A stretch of DNA of 64,000 nucleotides. Origin: Halorientalis salina. Its GTDB lineage: Archaea; Halobacteriota; Halobacteria; Halobacteriales; Haloarculaceae. Positions within the stretch are counted from its first letter, which is position 1, and the number at the start of each line of letters is the position of its first letter. Location: the NCBI RefSeq assembly GCF_005049285.1, contig NZ_SOSC01000005.1:124001-188000 (forward strand), in the 5' to 3' direction. Both the position numbers and the translations under genes were made by a program. Shown one piece after another: positions 24,125 to 33,331 of this stretch. Below the pieces are notes generated by a model that was not told where the DNA came from, did no database searches, and saw only the letters and a list, made by a program, of their open reading frames with translations.

Positions 24125-25225
24125 GTGATTCCGGGGGCCGAAACGTACGACGTCGACGTCGAGCCCGACTCGGCCGACATCGAGCGACTGCTGGCGGTCG
24201 AGCCGGCGGACGTCGAGCCGGCGACCGAACTGTCCTACTGCCGGAACGTGTTCGTCCCGCTGACGACCGCCTGCCGCTACACCTGTACGTACTGTACGTA
24301 CTACGACCCGCCAGGCCAGGCCGACCTCATGAGTCCCGAGGCGATCCGCGAGACGGTCCAGCGCGGCGCGGATGCGGGGTGTACGGAGGCGCTGTTCACG
24401 TTCGGCGACGACCCGGACGACCGCTATACGGCCGTCCACGAGCAACTCGCCGAGTGGGGCCACGACTCCATCCACGAGTACCTTCGGGAGGCCTGCGAGA
24501 TCGCGCTCGAGGAGGGACTCCTGCCCCACGCGAACCCGGGCGACCAGACCCGCGAGCAGATGGCGACCGTCGCGGACGTCAACGCCTCGATGGGCGTGAT
24601 GCTCGAAACCACCGCCGAGGTCCAGGCCCACGGCGGGCCGCGCGCGAAGAACCCCGGCCAGCGACTCGACACGATCCGAACTGCCGGCGAGTTAGGCGTC
24701 CCCTTCACCACCGGAATTTTGGTCGGTATCGGCGAGGACTGGGCCGACCGCGCCGAGAGCCTGCTCTGTATCCGTGAGTTACACGAGCGCTACGGCCACG
24801 TCCAGGAAGTCATCGTTCAGCCCGTCGTCGAGAACGAGCGCTGGCAGGACGGAACCCCAGGCGTCGAGACGCTGCGCCGGGTCGTCGCGATGGCCCGCGC
24901 CGGCCTGCCCGACGACGTGAGCGTCCAGGTCCCGCCGAACCTCGCGCCGGCCCGCGAGGTCGCGGACTGCGGCATCGACGACCTGGGCGGCGTCTCGCCG
25001 GTCACGGTGGACCACATCAACCCCGAGTACGAGTGGCCGGGGCTCCGCGAACTGGAGGCCGTCGCCGACCACGCGGGCGTCCCGCTCACTGAACGGCTCC
25101 CCGTCTACGAGCAGTACGTCGACGAGGAGTGGCTCTCCCCGACGATTCGGGATGCACTCGACGCCGACGACGAGGCGGGCGAGCGGTTCCGCGCGTGTCT
25201 GTCGGACGACGCGGTCGCCCGGTGA
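24125..25225 (+). CDS. cofG: FO synthase subunit CofG (radical SAM)
   Basis: A 366-residue radical SAM enzyme that, with CofH, forms the deazaflavin FO from 5-amino-6-ribitylaminouracil and tyrosine. The cluster motif C-R-Y-T-C-T-Y-C (C-x3-C-x2-C) is near residues 49-56. The following Y-Y-D-P-P-G and the G-D-D-P-D-D-R-Y-T segment are typical of CofG. The GTG at 24125 (M-I-P-G-A-E-T-Y) is chosen over a TTG at 24098 because family members begin there. CofH is encoded 2.3 kb on, after a GH15 gene on the opposite strand. Confidence 0.95.
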   Translation: MIPGAETYDVDVEPDSADIERLLAVEPADVEPATELSYCRNVFVPLTTACRYTCTYCTYYDPPGQADLMSPEAIRETVQRGADAGCTEALFTFGDDPDDRYTAVHEQLAEWGHDSIHEYLREACEIALEEGLLPHANPGDQTREQMATVADVNASMGVMLETTAEVQAHGGPRAKNPGQRLDTIRTAGELGVPFTTGILVGIGEDWADRAESLLCIRELHERYGHVQEVIVQPVVENERWQDGTPGVETLRRVVAMARAGLPDDVSVQVPPNLAPAREVADCGIDDLGGVSPVTVDHINPEYEWPGLRELEAVADHAGVPLTERLPVYEQYVDEEWLSPTIRDALDADDEAGERFRACLSDDAVAR

Positions 25226-25264
25226 CCGGAACGCCGTCACCGCCAGGTCCGCCTGCGACGACCG

Positions 25265-27430
25265 CTACCGGAACCGCTCGTCGAGTGCCAGCAACAACAT
25301 CGAGGAGGACCACCCGAGCGGGGAGCCGAGGACGTGCTCGCCGTCCTCCGTCGTTTCCTCGGCCAGATACCCGCTGGGTGCGGTCTGCGTGAGGATCTCC
25401 GCCAGAAGGGCGTCGGCGGTGTCGGTGTCGCCAGCGCGGGCGAGCGCGCCGACGACGAACAGCTCGCCCGGAACCCAGGCCGTGCCGTTCTCCCGGAACT
25501 CCCGACGGAGCGCACCGGTGATGGTCCCGACCTCGCCGAACGCCGCCGCCCAGCGAGAGGGCCAGACCGCCGCCCCGTTGAACCCCTTGAGGTCCCGCTG
25601 TGGTCCCCAGAACCCCGCGTCGGTGATGAACTCGTCCCGTTCGAAAAAGCGGTCGTGCAGCGCCTGGCCGACGGTCTCGGCGGCCCGTCGGTAGGGAGTC
25701 GGGTCCGCGTCGGCGACGGTTGCCAGCGTCGCACCCGACAGCAGCCCCTCGTAGGCCATCGCGTTCGTCCACAGCGACTGGTGGGCGGCCGTCGGCCCCT
25801 CCTGGATGTCCGGCGTCGCGACGAGCAGCCCGTTGGCGGCGACGGCGTCGACGGTGTAGTCCAGCGCGTCCCGGACCGCAGGCCAGGCGGACTCGACGAA
25901 GGTTTCGTCGCCCGTCTCGTCGTAGACTTCCCGGACGGCCCACGCGTAGATGGGTTGCTGGTCGTTCTCGATGGTGAGCACGCCCGCGTCGGCACCGCGG
26001 CTGTCGTAACACTGCCGGAACGAGCCGTCCGCCTCCTGTACCGCCGGGAGGAAGGTCGCGAGGTATCGCCTGGCCGGACCCGGGAGACCGGTCCGCGCGA
26101 GCGCGACGGACGCGAACGCGCCGTCCCGCGGCCAGGTCGGGTAGTAGGAGGGCTGGAGGTTTCCCGAGGCCGAAATGCTCCCGGATTCCGGGTCCGCGAG
26201 CGTGCTGACCGTGACGGCAGCGCGGGTCGCCGCCTCACGGTATCGCGCCGGCAGTCCCCCGAACGCCAGGCCGTCGACCCGGTTCGACCAGTACCGGCGA
26301 CCGCGGGCCAGCCGTCGCTCGCGACTCCCCACGAGGTCGGCCGACAGTCGGGAGGGGTCGGAGCCGCCGGTGAGGAACACGGTCAGGTCGCGGGAACCAC
26401 CGGGTGGAACCTCGAGGTCGAAACCGAGCACGCCCGAGAGGTATCGGCCCTCGACCGCACGGCGGTCACTGTCGAGGACGGACGGCAGGAGTCCAGCGGC
26501 GTCGTCGGTCGACTCCGCTGGCGTCGCGCCGGGGCTGGTTCTGGCGACACCGCTGTGATCGACCGGAGCGTCGGCGTAGACGAGCAACTCGTAGGGACCG
26601 TCGCGGTCGATCCAGTACAGCCCGTCGGCGGCGACCAGGCGATTCGGGCTGGACTCCCAGACGACGAAATTCTGCTGGTTGTCGGTGACGTTGGCCTGCG
26701 TCTGATAGTGGAACCGCCCGTCGAGCGGGACCCCCGTCTCGTTGCGAATCGTAAACTCCCGCGCGATGGTCTCGGTCCGCGGGACGACGGACAGCGTCTC
26801 AGTGACGGCGACGCGACCATCGGCGTCGTCCGATCCGGACCCCATCGAGAGCGCCGCTGGCGGCACGTCGTACCGGAGTTCGAGCATCCCGGTCCCGGCC
26901 TCGTAGTCGATGCCGTGGTCGACGGACGACTCCCACAGCCAGGCGGTCGTGCCGTCGACGGACAGCCCGCCGAAGCTGCCCGCGTGGGGCTTCGCCCCCA
27001 GGTTCTGGGCCGTCGCGTCGTGGGGATAGTACGGGAGCTGGTGGGTGAAGCCGGTCGAGGGAAACAGCAGCGTGCTCAGCCGACCGGTCTCGGTGACGCC
27101 GGCCGCGATGCCGTCGTCCGGAGTCGAGACGAAGCCGGCCTCGGCGGAGAGTTCCTGTAAGCCGCCGATCTTGTTCCCGAACAGGAGCGAGAGCTGCGGG
27201 ACCGTCGAAAGCACGCCGTCCCAGCAGTACTCCCAGTCGACGGGCGCGGACCGCGAGAGCCGTTCGAGAACCGACGACGCGATACCGAGATTGCGGAGGT
27301 CCAGCGGGAGCGTCGAGATGCGGTACCCCGCCGACGCGGCCCCCGCGGTCCCGGTGAGCGCCCCGACCGTGGTCACCGACGAGAGAAAGTCACGTCGAGT
27401 GTGACCTTTTACCATGGCTTGGGAGGCCAT
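25265..27430 (-). CDS. Tat-exported GH15 glucoamylase-like glycosidase
   Basis: A 721-residue protein. The N-terminus carries a Tat signal (H-T-R-R-D-F-L-S-S-V-T-T-V near residues 11-23 and an Ala-rich stretch), so it is exported folded. A beta-rich N-terminal domain (about 40-370) precedes the alpha/alpha barrel of GH15, shown by YPTWPRDGAFA near 437-447, E-N-D-Q-Q-P-I-Y-A-W and P-D-I-Q-E-G. GH15 enzymes release glucose from starch or dextran; the exact substrate is unknown. The ATG at 27430 has a TATA-like CTTAACA about 27 bp upstream; an alternative ATG lies at 27415. It sits between cofG and cofH, opposite in strand to cofG. Confidence 0.85.
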   Translation of the reverse strand: MASQAMVKGHTRRDFLSSVTTVGALTGTAGAASAGYRISTLPLDLRNLGIASSVLERLSRSAPVDWEYCWDGVLSTVPQLSLLFGNKIGGLQELSAEAGFVSTPDDGIAAGVTETGRLSTLLFPSTGFTHQLPYYPHDATAQNLGAKPHAGSFGGLSVDGTTAWLWESSVDHGIDYEAGTGMLELRYDVPPAALSMGSGSDDADGRVAVTETLSVVPRTETIAREFTIRNETGVPLDGRFHYQTQANVTDNQQNFVVWESSPNRLVAADGLYWIDRDGPYELLVYADAPVDHSGVARTSPGATPAESTDDAAGLLPSVLDSDRRAVEGRYLSGVLGFDLEVPPGGSRDLTVFLTGGSDPSRLSADLVGSRERRLARGRRYWSNRVDGLAFGGLPARYREAATRAAVTVSTLADPESGSISASGNLQPSYYPTWPRDGAFASVALARTGLPGPARRYLATFLPAVQEADGSFRQCYDSRGADAGVLTIENDQQPIYAWAVREVYDETGDETFVESAWPAVRDALDYTVDAVAANGLLVATPDIQEGPTAAHQSLWTNAMAYEGLLSGATLATVADADPTPYRRAAETVGQALHDRFFERDEFITDAGFWGPQRDLKGFNGAAVWPSRWAAAFGEVGTITGALRREFRENGTAWVPGELFVVGALARAGDTDTADALLAEILTQTAPSGYLAEETTEDGEHVLGSPLGWSSSMLLLALDERFR

Positions 27431-27518
27431 AGCTAGCACTCGGAGGGTGTTAAGGACTCGTACTGTCGCGTGGGTCACACGACCGGACGGCGGCGGACCA
27501 CCGCCCGATTCGGACGTG

Positions 27519-28868
27519 CTACAGCAGGGGCCGTCCGTCGGCCTTCGGGCCGAGTTCCGGGCCGTGGGGCGTCTCGTCGGGGTCGATCGGTCGGAACTGT
27601 TCGTAGTCGGTCGAGCGCTCGACCGGGCGCCGGCCGATGGCCGAGATCATATCGACGTACTCCTGGACCGAGCGGTACTCGCCGAACTCCCCGCCGGCGC
27701 GTTTGGTGATCTCCTCCGAGAGGATGGTACCCATGAAGTCGTCGGCCCCGCAGTTGAGCATCTTCAGCCCCTGTGCGTCGCCGTACTTGACCCACGAGGA
27801 CTGGATGTGATCGACGTTGTCGAGGAACAGGCGCGAGACGGCGATCATCAGTTCGTCCTCGTCGGTGCTGGCCCCGCCCTCGACCATGCCGCGGTCGTGG
27901 AGCGGCGTGTCGTGGTGGACGAACGAGAGAGGGACGAACTCCGTGATGTTGCCGGTTCGGTCCTGTAACTCGCGCACTCTGTCGAGGTGGAGCGCGCGGT
28001 GGGCCTCGTTCTCGACGTGGCCGTACATGATGGTCGCGGTGGTGTCGAGCCCGACCGACGCCGCCGCCTCCATCGCGTCGAGCCACTCGCCGGTATCGAT
28101 CTTCGCGGGACAGATGACGTCGCGGACCTCGTCGACGAGAATCTCGGCGGCAGTCCCCGGAACGGAGTCCAGTCCAGCGTCCTTGAGCCGGGAGAAGACT
28201 TCCTCGTAGGACCAGTCGGTGCCCCGGCGGGCGTGATAGGCCTCTTCGGGCGTCATCGAGTGAACGTGGACGCCGTCGACGCTCATCGCCCGGATCTGTT
28301 CGCAGTAGGTCCCGGGGTCCGTGTCGTACTCGGCCGCCGGCCGGTAGTTCAGGTCCTCGCGGTCGCTCGCTTCCAGTATCTCGAGATGTTCGTCGTCGAG
28401 CGCGAGCGCCGGGTGGAGTCCCGAGACCGACGTGACCTCGTAGATACCCATCTCGACGGCGTCCCGTACCGTCCGCCGGGACTCGGCGGGCGTCTTGGTG
28501 AACCCGCCGTGGTCGGCGTCGCTCTCGGTGCGGAACTGCTCGGAGCGGTCCTTGAAGTTACAGAACAGACAGCCGGTGTTACAGGCGGTCGTGACGTTGT
28601 TGTTGAGGTTGGCGACGAAGGTGACGCCGTCGCCGACCACCTCGGCGCGCCGGCGGTCGGCGGCTTCGAGGACGCGTTCCTTGCGTTCCCGGTCGATGCC
28701 CGGACTCGCCGACCCCGTCGTGAGCAGTTCGATGGCGTCGGCGACGGTCAACCGGGTCCCGTCCCGCGCCTTCGCGAGGGCGTTCTCGAACGACTGGTCG
28801 GTCTCCGGGCGGTGTTCGAAGTCGAACTCGTCGGTGGGATCGACCGACGGCTCGAACGCGTCCGACAT
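27519..28868 (-). CDS. cofH: FO synthase subunit CofH (radical SAM)
   Basis: A 449-residue CofH, the second FO synthase subunit, which supplies the tyrosine-derived part of the deazaflavin. The radical SAM motif C-N-T-G-C-L-F-C (C-x3-C-x2-C) is near residues 101-108 after the conserved N-L-N-N-N-V-T-T-A. The P-L-S-F-V-H-H-D-T-P block near 320-330 and K-Y-G-D-A-Q-G-L-K near 370 are also family marks. The ATG at 28868 is chosen over a GTG 27 bases upstream. It follows the histidine kinase gene on the same strand with a 39-bp gap. Confidence 0.95.
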   Translation of the reverse strand: MSDAFEPSVDPTDEFDFEHRPETDQSFENALAKARDGTRLTVADAIELLTTGSASPGIDRERKERVLEAADRRRAEVVGDGVTFVANLNNNVTTACNTGCLFCNFKDRSEQFRTESDADHGGFTKTPAESRRTVRDAVEMGIYEVTSVSGLHPALALDDEHLEILEASDREDLNYRPAAEYDTDPGTYCEQIRAMSVDGVHVHSMTPEEAYHARRGTDWSYEEVFSRLKDAGLDSVPGTAAEILVDEVRDVICPAKIDTGEWLDAMEAAASVGLDTTATIMYGHVENEAHRALHLDRVRELQDRTGNITEFVPLSFVHHDTPLHDRGMVEGGASTDEDELMIAVSRLFLDNVDHIQSSWVKYGDAQGLKMLNCGADDFMGTILSEEITKRAGGEFGEYRSVQEYVDMISAIGRRPVERSTDYEQFRPIDPDETPHGPELGPKADGRPLL

Positions 28869-28907
28869 GTCTCGTGGGAGGGATGGAGCGCGCAAAAGCG
28901 TGGTGGG

Positions 28908-30725
28908 TCAGTCGTCGTCGGCCGAGCCGCCGATCCCCAGCCCCAGCGGGTCCGCCTCCTCGGCCGCCGGCTCCGCGCCGGCCTCGGCGTGTTCGAGTCG
29001 CATCGTCACCGTACAGCCGCGGTCCGTGTTCTCGAAGTCGATATCGCCCTGCGAGAGGTCGACGATCCAGTCGATCAGCCACAGTCCCACGCTCGACCCG
29101 TGTTCGAGCGCCGTCTCCTCCTTCCGGTCGAGGACCTCGAGTTCCGAGTAGGGGATGCCGGGGCCGTTGTCCGCGACCGTCAGCGTGACCGTCCCCCCCG
29201 CCCGGTCGAGGGAGACGGTCACCTTCGGGTCCGGCGAGTCGTTGTGCATCGCCGCGTTCTCGACGACGTTCTCGACGGCCTGGGAGAGCGCCCAGTGTGC
29301 CCGAATCGAGCAGGTCTCGGGTAGTGACACCTCGAAGTCGACCCCCGGGAACTCCGAGCGGACCGTCCCGACGGCGTCGGCGACGATGTCGACGGCGTCG
29401 AGTTCGCTCCGGGAGCGGTCGCCTTCGAGCAGGCGCTCGACCGTCCGGGCCTTCTCGCTGGCGTCGAGCAGGTTGTCGCTTTTGTCCTGAATGGTCTGGA
29501 GCCGTTCGGCGCTCAGCCCCGACGCCTCGTCTTCGAGCATCTGGGCGTTGGCCTTGACCACCGAGAGGTCGTTGCGAACGTTGTGCCGGAGGACGCGACT
29601 GAGCACCTGCTTGAGCAGGTCCAGTTCGTGTTGTTTCTGCCGCAGGTCCGTCACGTCGTAGAACAGCACCGTCCAGCCCAGGCCGTGGCCGCCCTCGTCG
29701 GTCAGTTCCGAGACCCGTACCAGGAACGTCCGGTTCGTGTCGCCGACGGTCGTCGTGAACTCGTGGCCGTCGAGCAGCGCCGCGATCGCAGCGGGGTCGG
29801 CCGCCGTCGCCCCGTCGGCATCCGCGTTCGAGCGGACGCCCGGCAGTTGCTCGGCCAGTTCGACCACCGCGACGATCCCCCGGCCGACGATGTCGTCGGA
29901 GAAACCCAGCAGGCGTTCGGCTGCCTCGTTCAGTTCGATGACCGTCCCGTCGTTGTTGTAGACGAGCACGCCGCCCTCGATGGCCTCGATGAGCGCGTTC
30001 TCGGGGAGCGACACCACGTCGTAGGTTCCAGAGCGGACGATTCCGAGGACGACGAACCCGTTCGCGAGGACGTACACCAGCGGCTGCGGTTCGAAGGCCA
30101 TCTCCAGGAAGGCGAAGCCGACGCCGAAGAGGACGGCCGTCACACCGGCCAGCGTGACCATCGTGTTGCGCCAGCGGTAGAGTTGCTGGTCGTCCCGGAG
30201 CGCGAACTCCGCGAGCAGTCCGGTACTCGCCGCCACCAGCAGCGTCGCGTAGCCGCTTGCGGCGAGCGCCACGGGCCCGAACGAGACGGTGAGCGGCGAG
30301 GCCAGCGCCGAGGCGTCCGCGACCTCGACCGAGGAAAAATACAGCGAGTGGACCCCGTCGTACACCGGCGACGCGTTCGTCACCAGCAGCAAACTCCCCA
30401 GGAACAGGGGGAGGGCGACGGCTATGAGTGTCGGCCGCCTCGCCAGTCGGTACCGGCCGGTCCAGGCCACGCAGAACAGATACCAGAAGAAGACGACGAT
30501 CGCGCCGAGCACGCCGAACAGCTGCCAGAGAATGACCTTCGTCGGCAACACCGGCGCGACGAGCAACATGAGGTACAGCAGCGACTGGACGGTGCCGACG
30601 AGCGCCGCCACGAGGAGGTAACTCATCCCGGTGACGTTGCGCTTCGTCCAGTAGAGATATCCGAACGCGGCCATCGCCAGGACACCCAGCAGGTACCCCC
30701 CGAGCCACAGCGCACTCGTTACCAT
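28908..30725 (-). CDS. 7TM sensor histidine kinase with PAS domain
   Basis: A 605-residue kinase. Seven hydrophobic segments occupy residues 1-230 (HisK_7TM), a PAS-like domain covers about 240-360, and the HisKA helix has R-V-L-R-H-N-V-R-N-D with phospho-acceptor His381. The HATPase part shows N-V-V-E-N-A-A near 470, D-N-G-P-G and G-L-W-L, so catalysis is expected. The acidic C-terminal tail (E-E-A-D-P-L-G-L-G-I-G-G) is not conserved in kinases. The gene precedes cofH on the minus strand, with no regulator gene nearby, so it is likely an orphan kinase. Confidence 0.92.
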   Translation of the reverse strand: MVTSALWLGGYLLGVLAMAAFGYLYWTKRNVTGMSYLLVAALVGTVQSLLYLMLLVAPVLPTKVILWQLFGVLGAIVVFFWYLFCVAWTGRYRLARRPTLIAVALPLFLGSLLLVTNASPVYDGVHSLYFSSVEVADASALASPLTVSFGPVALAASGYATLLVAASTGLLAEFALRDDQQLYRWRNTMVTLAGVTAVLFGVGFAFLEMAFEPQPLVYVLANGFVVLGIVRSGTYDVVSLPENALIEAIEGGVLVYNNDGTVIELNEAAERLLGFSDDIVGRGIVAVVELAEQLPGVRSNADADGATAADPAAIAALLDGHEFTTTVGDTNRTFLVRVSELTDEGGHGLGWTVLFYDVTDLRQKQHELDLLKQVLSRVLRHNVRNDLSVVKANAQMLEDEASGLSAERLQTIQDKSDNLLDASEKARTVERLLEGDRSRSELDAVDIVADAVGTVRSEFPGVDFEVSLPETCSIRAHWALSQAVENVVENAAMHNDSPDPKVTVSLDRAGGTVTLTVADNGPGIPYSELEVLDRKEETALEHGSSVGLWLIDWIVDLSQGDIDFENTDRGCTVTMRLEHAEAGAEPAAEEADPLGLGIGGSADDD

Positions 30726-30886
30726 CGACTACCGCAACGTGACGGACAAACGGCCTTGTAGGTTCCCCTCGCGTTCTCAGTTTTGATTCCATACGAGGAA
30801 CGGCTGTATTTTCGTAGTAGTTACATGATACCATCCCGCAGCCGGCGATGAAAACGTCTTAGTGACGAGGGCGAAACCACCAGACA

Positions 30887-30946
30887 ATGATGACCAGCAC
30901 TCGGCGGTTTCCCGCGACCCGGCCCCGCGTGAGGTGGTCGCGATGA
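30887..30946 (+). CDS. 19-residue leader ORF overlapping purC
   Basis: A start ATG-ATG is followed by codons for an Arg-rich peptide (T-S-T-R-R-F-P-A-T-R-P-R-V-R-W-S-R) and a TGA that overlaps the purC ATG as ATGA. A TTAG-containing stretch (about 30857-30862) lies 26-30 bp upstream, where a promoter for a leaderless transcript would be. It could be a translated leader that couples to purC, or chance. Confidence 0.3.
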   Translation: MMTSTRRFPATRPRVRWSR

Positions 30947-31962
30947 CCAGCGTCAAGGAGTTCCGCATCGAGACCGAGGCGACCGACACCGACCTGGGTC
31001 GGGGCGCGTTCGTGTTCACCGACGACTACTCCGTGTTCGACTGGGGGAAGATGCCCGACACCATCCCGAACAAGGGCGCGAGCCTCTGTGCGATGGGCGC
31101 GTTCAACTTCGAGTTGCTCGAAGCGGCGGGCGTGCCGACCCACTACGAGGGCGTCGTCCAGGGCGGCGAGGTCCTCGCACTCGACGAGGTCACCGAACCG
31201 CCCCGCGAGATGGCGATCCAGTTGACCCAGGTGCCCGACCTGCCCCACGACGGCCGCGACTACGACTACGAGGCCTACTACGCCGAGGCCGGCGACAACC
31301 ACCTGATCCCCCTGGAGATCGTCTTCCGCAACACCGTTCCCGTCGGATCGAGCCTCCGCTCGCGGGCCGACCCCGCCGACTTCGACCTGGACTTCGAGAC
31401 CTGGCCCGAGGACGTCGTCGACCTCCCGGAGCCGGTCGTGGAGTTCTCGACGAAACTGGAGGAGTCCGACCGGTATCTCGACCGCCAGGAAGCCGACGAG
31501 ATCGCCGGCCCCGTCGCTATCGACGAGTTAGAGGAGACAGCGCTTGCTGTCAACGAAATCGTCACGGAGCGCGCCCGGGAATGTGACATCGTCCACGAGG
31601 ACGGCAAGATCGAGTGTTTCTACCACGACGGCCAGGTGTACGTCGCGGACGTGGTCGGGACGTTCGACGAGAACCGCTTTTCCTACGACGGCCAGGAGGT
31701 CTCGAAGGAGGTCATCCGCCAGTACCACAAGCGCACCCAGCCCGAGTGGGTCGAGGCCGTCGGCGAGGCCAAGGAACGAGCGAAGGCCGAGGACGTGGCC
31801 GACTGGAAGTCTCTCTGTGAGCGGACGCCCGAGCCGCTCCCCGACCACGTCGTCGACGCGGCCCGGGACCTCTACACGGCGGGGACGAACGCCTACATCG
31901 ACCGTGGGCTGTTCGAGGCCCCGTCGCTCGACGATGCCGTCGAGACTGTCCGAGAACTGTAG
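30943..31962 (+). CDS. purC: SAICAR synthetase PurC
   Basis: A 339-residue phosphoribosylaminoimidazole-succinocarboxamide synthase (ATP + CAIR + Asp to SAICAR) of purine synthesis. Recognisable segments are L-G-R-G-A-F-V-F-T-D-D-Y-S-V-F-D-W-G-K-M-P-D near residues 18-40 (the typical SAICAR start), G-A-S-L-C-A-M-G, and the A-D-V-V-G-T-F-D-E-N-R-F near 240. The ATG at 30943 is preferred over the longest frame, which starts 27 codons earlier in the leader. The leader ORF at 30887-30946 overlaps the start by four bases (ATGA). Confidence 0.95.
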   Translation: MTSVKEFRIETEATDTDLGRGAFVFTDDYSVFDWGKMPDTIPNKGASLCAMGAFNFELLEAAGVPTHYEGVVQGGEVLALDEVTEPPREMAIQLTQVPDLPHDGRDYDYEAYYAEAGDNHLIPLEIVFRNTVPVGSSLRSRADPADFDLDFETWPEDVVDLPEPVVEFSTKLEESDRYLDRQEADEIAGPVAIDELEETALAVNEIVTERARECDIVHEDGKIECFYHDGQVYVADVVGTFDENRFSYDGQEVSKEVIRQYHKRTQPEWVEAVGEAKERAKAEDVADWKSLCERTPEPLPDHVVDAARDLYTAGTNAYIDRGLFEAPSLDDAVETVREL

Positions 31963-31980
31963 AACGAACGAGTATTACTC

Positions 31981-32087
31981 GTCGGCTTCAGCGAAGCCGA
32001 CATCGCGGTTCGGACCGACGTCCTCACGCTCACGGCTCGCTCCGCTCTCACGGGCTTTACTCGTTCGAGCAGCGGTCGAAGACCGCT
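31981..32087. repeat. Short 3-nt-loop hairpins between purC and purU
   Basis: GTCGGCTTC/GAAGCCGAC (31981-32001, loop AGC) and AGCGGTC/GACCGCT (32071-32087, loop GAA) lie in the 228-bp gap between the convergent purC and purU genes. No gene is visible in this gap. The hairpins may help end both transcripts. Confidence 0.5.
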
Positions 32088-32190
32088 CGCGCTTGCACAG
32101 TCCCAGTTCTCACTTCGTTCAGCCTCGATACTCGCGGGTCCTTCGTCCCCGCTCGTTCAAACCGAGGCCTCCCATGCGGTCGGCCTCGCG

Positions 32191-33171
32191 TCAATCGTCG
32201 GCTTCCCCGGCGTCCTGTCCGGCCACGATCTCGCCGAGGCCGTCGATGGGGCGATCCGGGTTGGCCGCGTCGAGGTCGTCGGGCGCGCCGAGTTGGACCG
32301 AGTCCTCGCTGACGTCGTCGCGGAGCCGCGTCCGGCCGCGGTGGACCGACACCTCGTCGTCGAGATGCAGCCCGATGGCCTCGATGAGCGCGTCTGCCTC
32401 CAGGGGTTGACCCACCTGCTGCAGTTCCTCCTCGGTGGCGTCGTCGGGCACGTTGAACGCCCGCTGCGTGATGATCGGCCCCTGGTCCAGGTCGGTCGTG
32501 ACGTAGTGGGCAGTCACGCCGGCGATGCGGACGCCCTCCTCGATGGCCTGCATGTACGCCTCCGCGCCGGGGAAGGCGGGGAGCAGAGAGGGGTGGACGT
32601 TGATGATCCGGCTCTCGTAGCGGAAGACCACGTCGGGGCTGAGGATGCGCATGTACCGGGCCAGCACCACGAGGTCGGCCTCGTATTCGGCGAGCAGTTC
32701 GAGCAACTGGTCCTCGTCGGGGGTCCCCTTCTCGTCGCCGATGTCGTGGAAGGGTACGTCGTACTTCTCGGCGAGCGGCTGGAGGTCGTCGTGGTTGCCG
32801 ATGACGACGCCGATGTCCGCGCCGAGGTCGCCGTTGGCCCAGGCCTCGAACAGCGCTTCGAGGCAGTGCGATTCCTTGGTGACGAGGACGGCGATGGACT
32901 GGGTCTCGCGGTCCGCCGGGAACCGCACCTGGATGTCGACGCCGAGGTCGTCGCCCAGATCGTCCAGGTCTTCCCGGAGTTTGGTCTCCGTACAGACCAT
33001 CTCCGTCGTGTCGACGTGCATCGTCATCCGGAAGACGCCCTCGCGGACGGCCTGGTCTAAGTCCTCGATGTTGATGCTCCGCTCGAACAGCAGACTGGTG
33101 ACGTTGGCGATCAGTCCGGTGTCGTCCTCCCCGACGACGGTAATCTCGGTCAGTTTGTGCTTGCGGGTCAC
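32191..33171 (-). CDS. purU: Formyltetrahydrofolate deformylase PurU
   Basis: A 326-residue enzyme that hydrolyses 10-formyl-THF to THF and formate, balancing one-carbon units and supplying formate for purine synthesis. The ACT domain (residues about 1-85, T-E-I-T-V-V-G-E-D-D-T-G-L-I) precedes the formyltransferase domain with V-L-A-R-Y-M-R-I-L-S near 175, I-I-N-V-H-P-S-L-L-P near 205 and D-Q-G-P-I-I near 245, where Asp is catalytic. The GTG at 33171 gives M-T-R-K-H-K; a GTG at 33180 is equally possible. The C-terminal tail after 290 is acidic. Convergent with purC. Confidence 0.93.
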   Translation of the reverse strand: MTRKHKLTEITVVGEDDTGLIANVTSLLFERSINIEDLDQAVREGVFRMTMHVDTTEMVCTETKLREDLDDLGDDLGVDIQVRFPADRETQSIAVLVTKESHCLEALFEAWANGDLGADIGVVIGNHDDLQPLAEKYDVPFHDIGDEKGTPDEDQLLELLAEYEADLVVLARYMRILSPDVVFRYESRIINVHPSLLPAFPGAEAYMQAIEEGVRIAGVTAHYVTTDLDQGPIITQRAFNVPDDATEEELQQVGQPLEADALIEAIGLHLDDEVSVHRGRTRLRDDVSEDSVQLGAPDDLDAANPDRPIDGLGEIVAGQDAGEADD

Positions 33172-33331
33172 GGCGACCACCGCCGACGCTGACGAGCGAG
33201 GGGTCTCATTCGTCAGCGTCTCTGCGACGGCCGGCGAAAAAAGTTGTTTTTTGCCGCCACTCGTCAGCCGGACGGCCGACGATCGGCCACAGACATTTGT
33301 ACGGTGGGGACGAACTCACGGCAGCTATCAA

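Noticed and set aside
25334-27160. A 608-codon open frame opposite the GH15 gene
   Set aside because: Antisense shadow of a gene with a Tat signal and GH15 motifs; no domain in the frame itself.
28579-30834. A 751-codon minus-strand frame overlapping cofH and the second kinase
   Set aside because: It is a frame-shifted shadow of the kinase and cofH, Arg/Pro/Gly-rich and without motifs.
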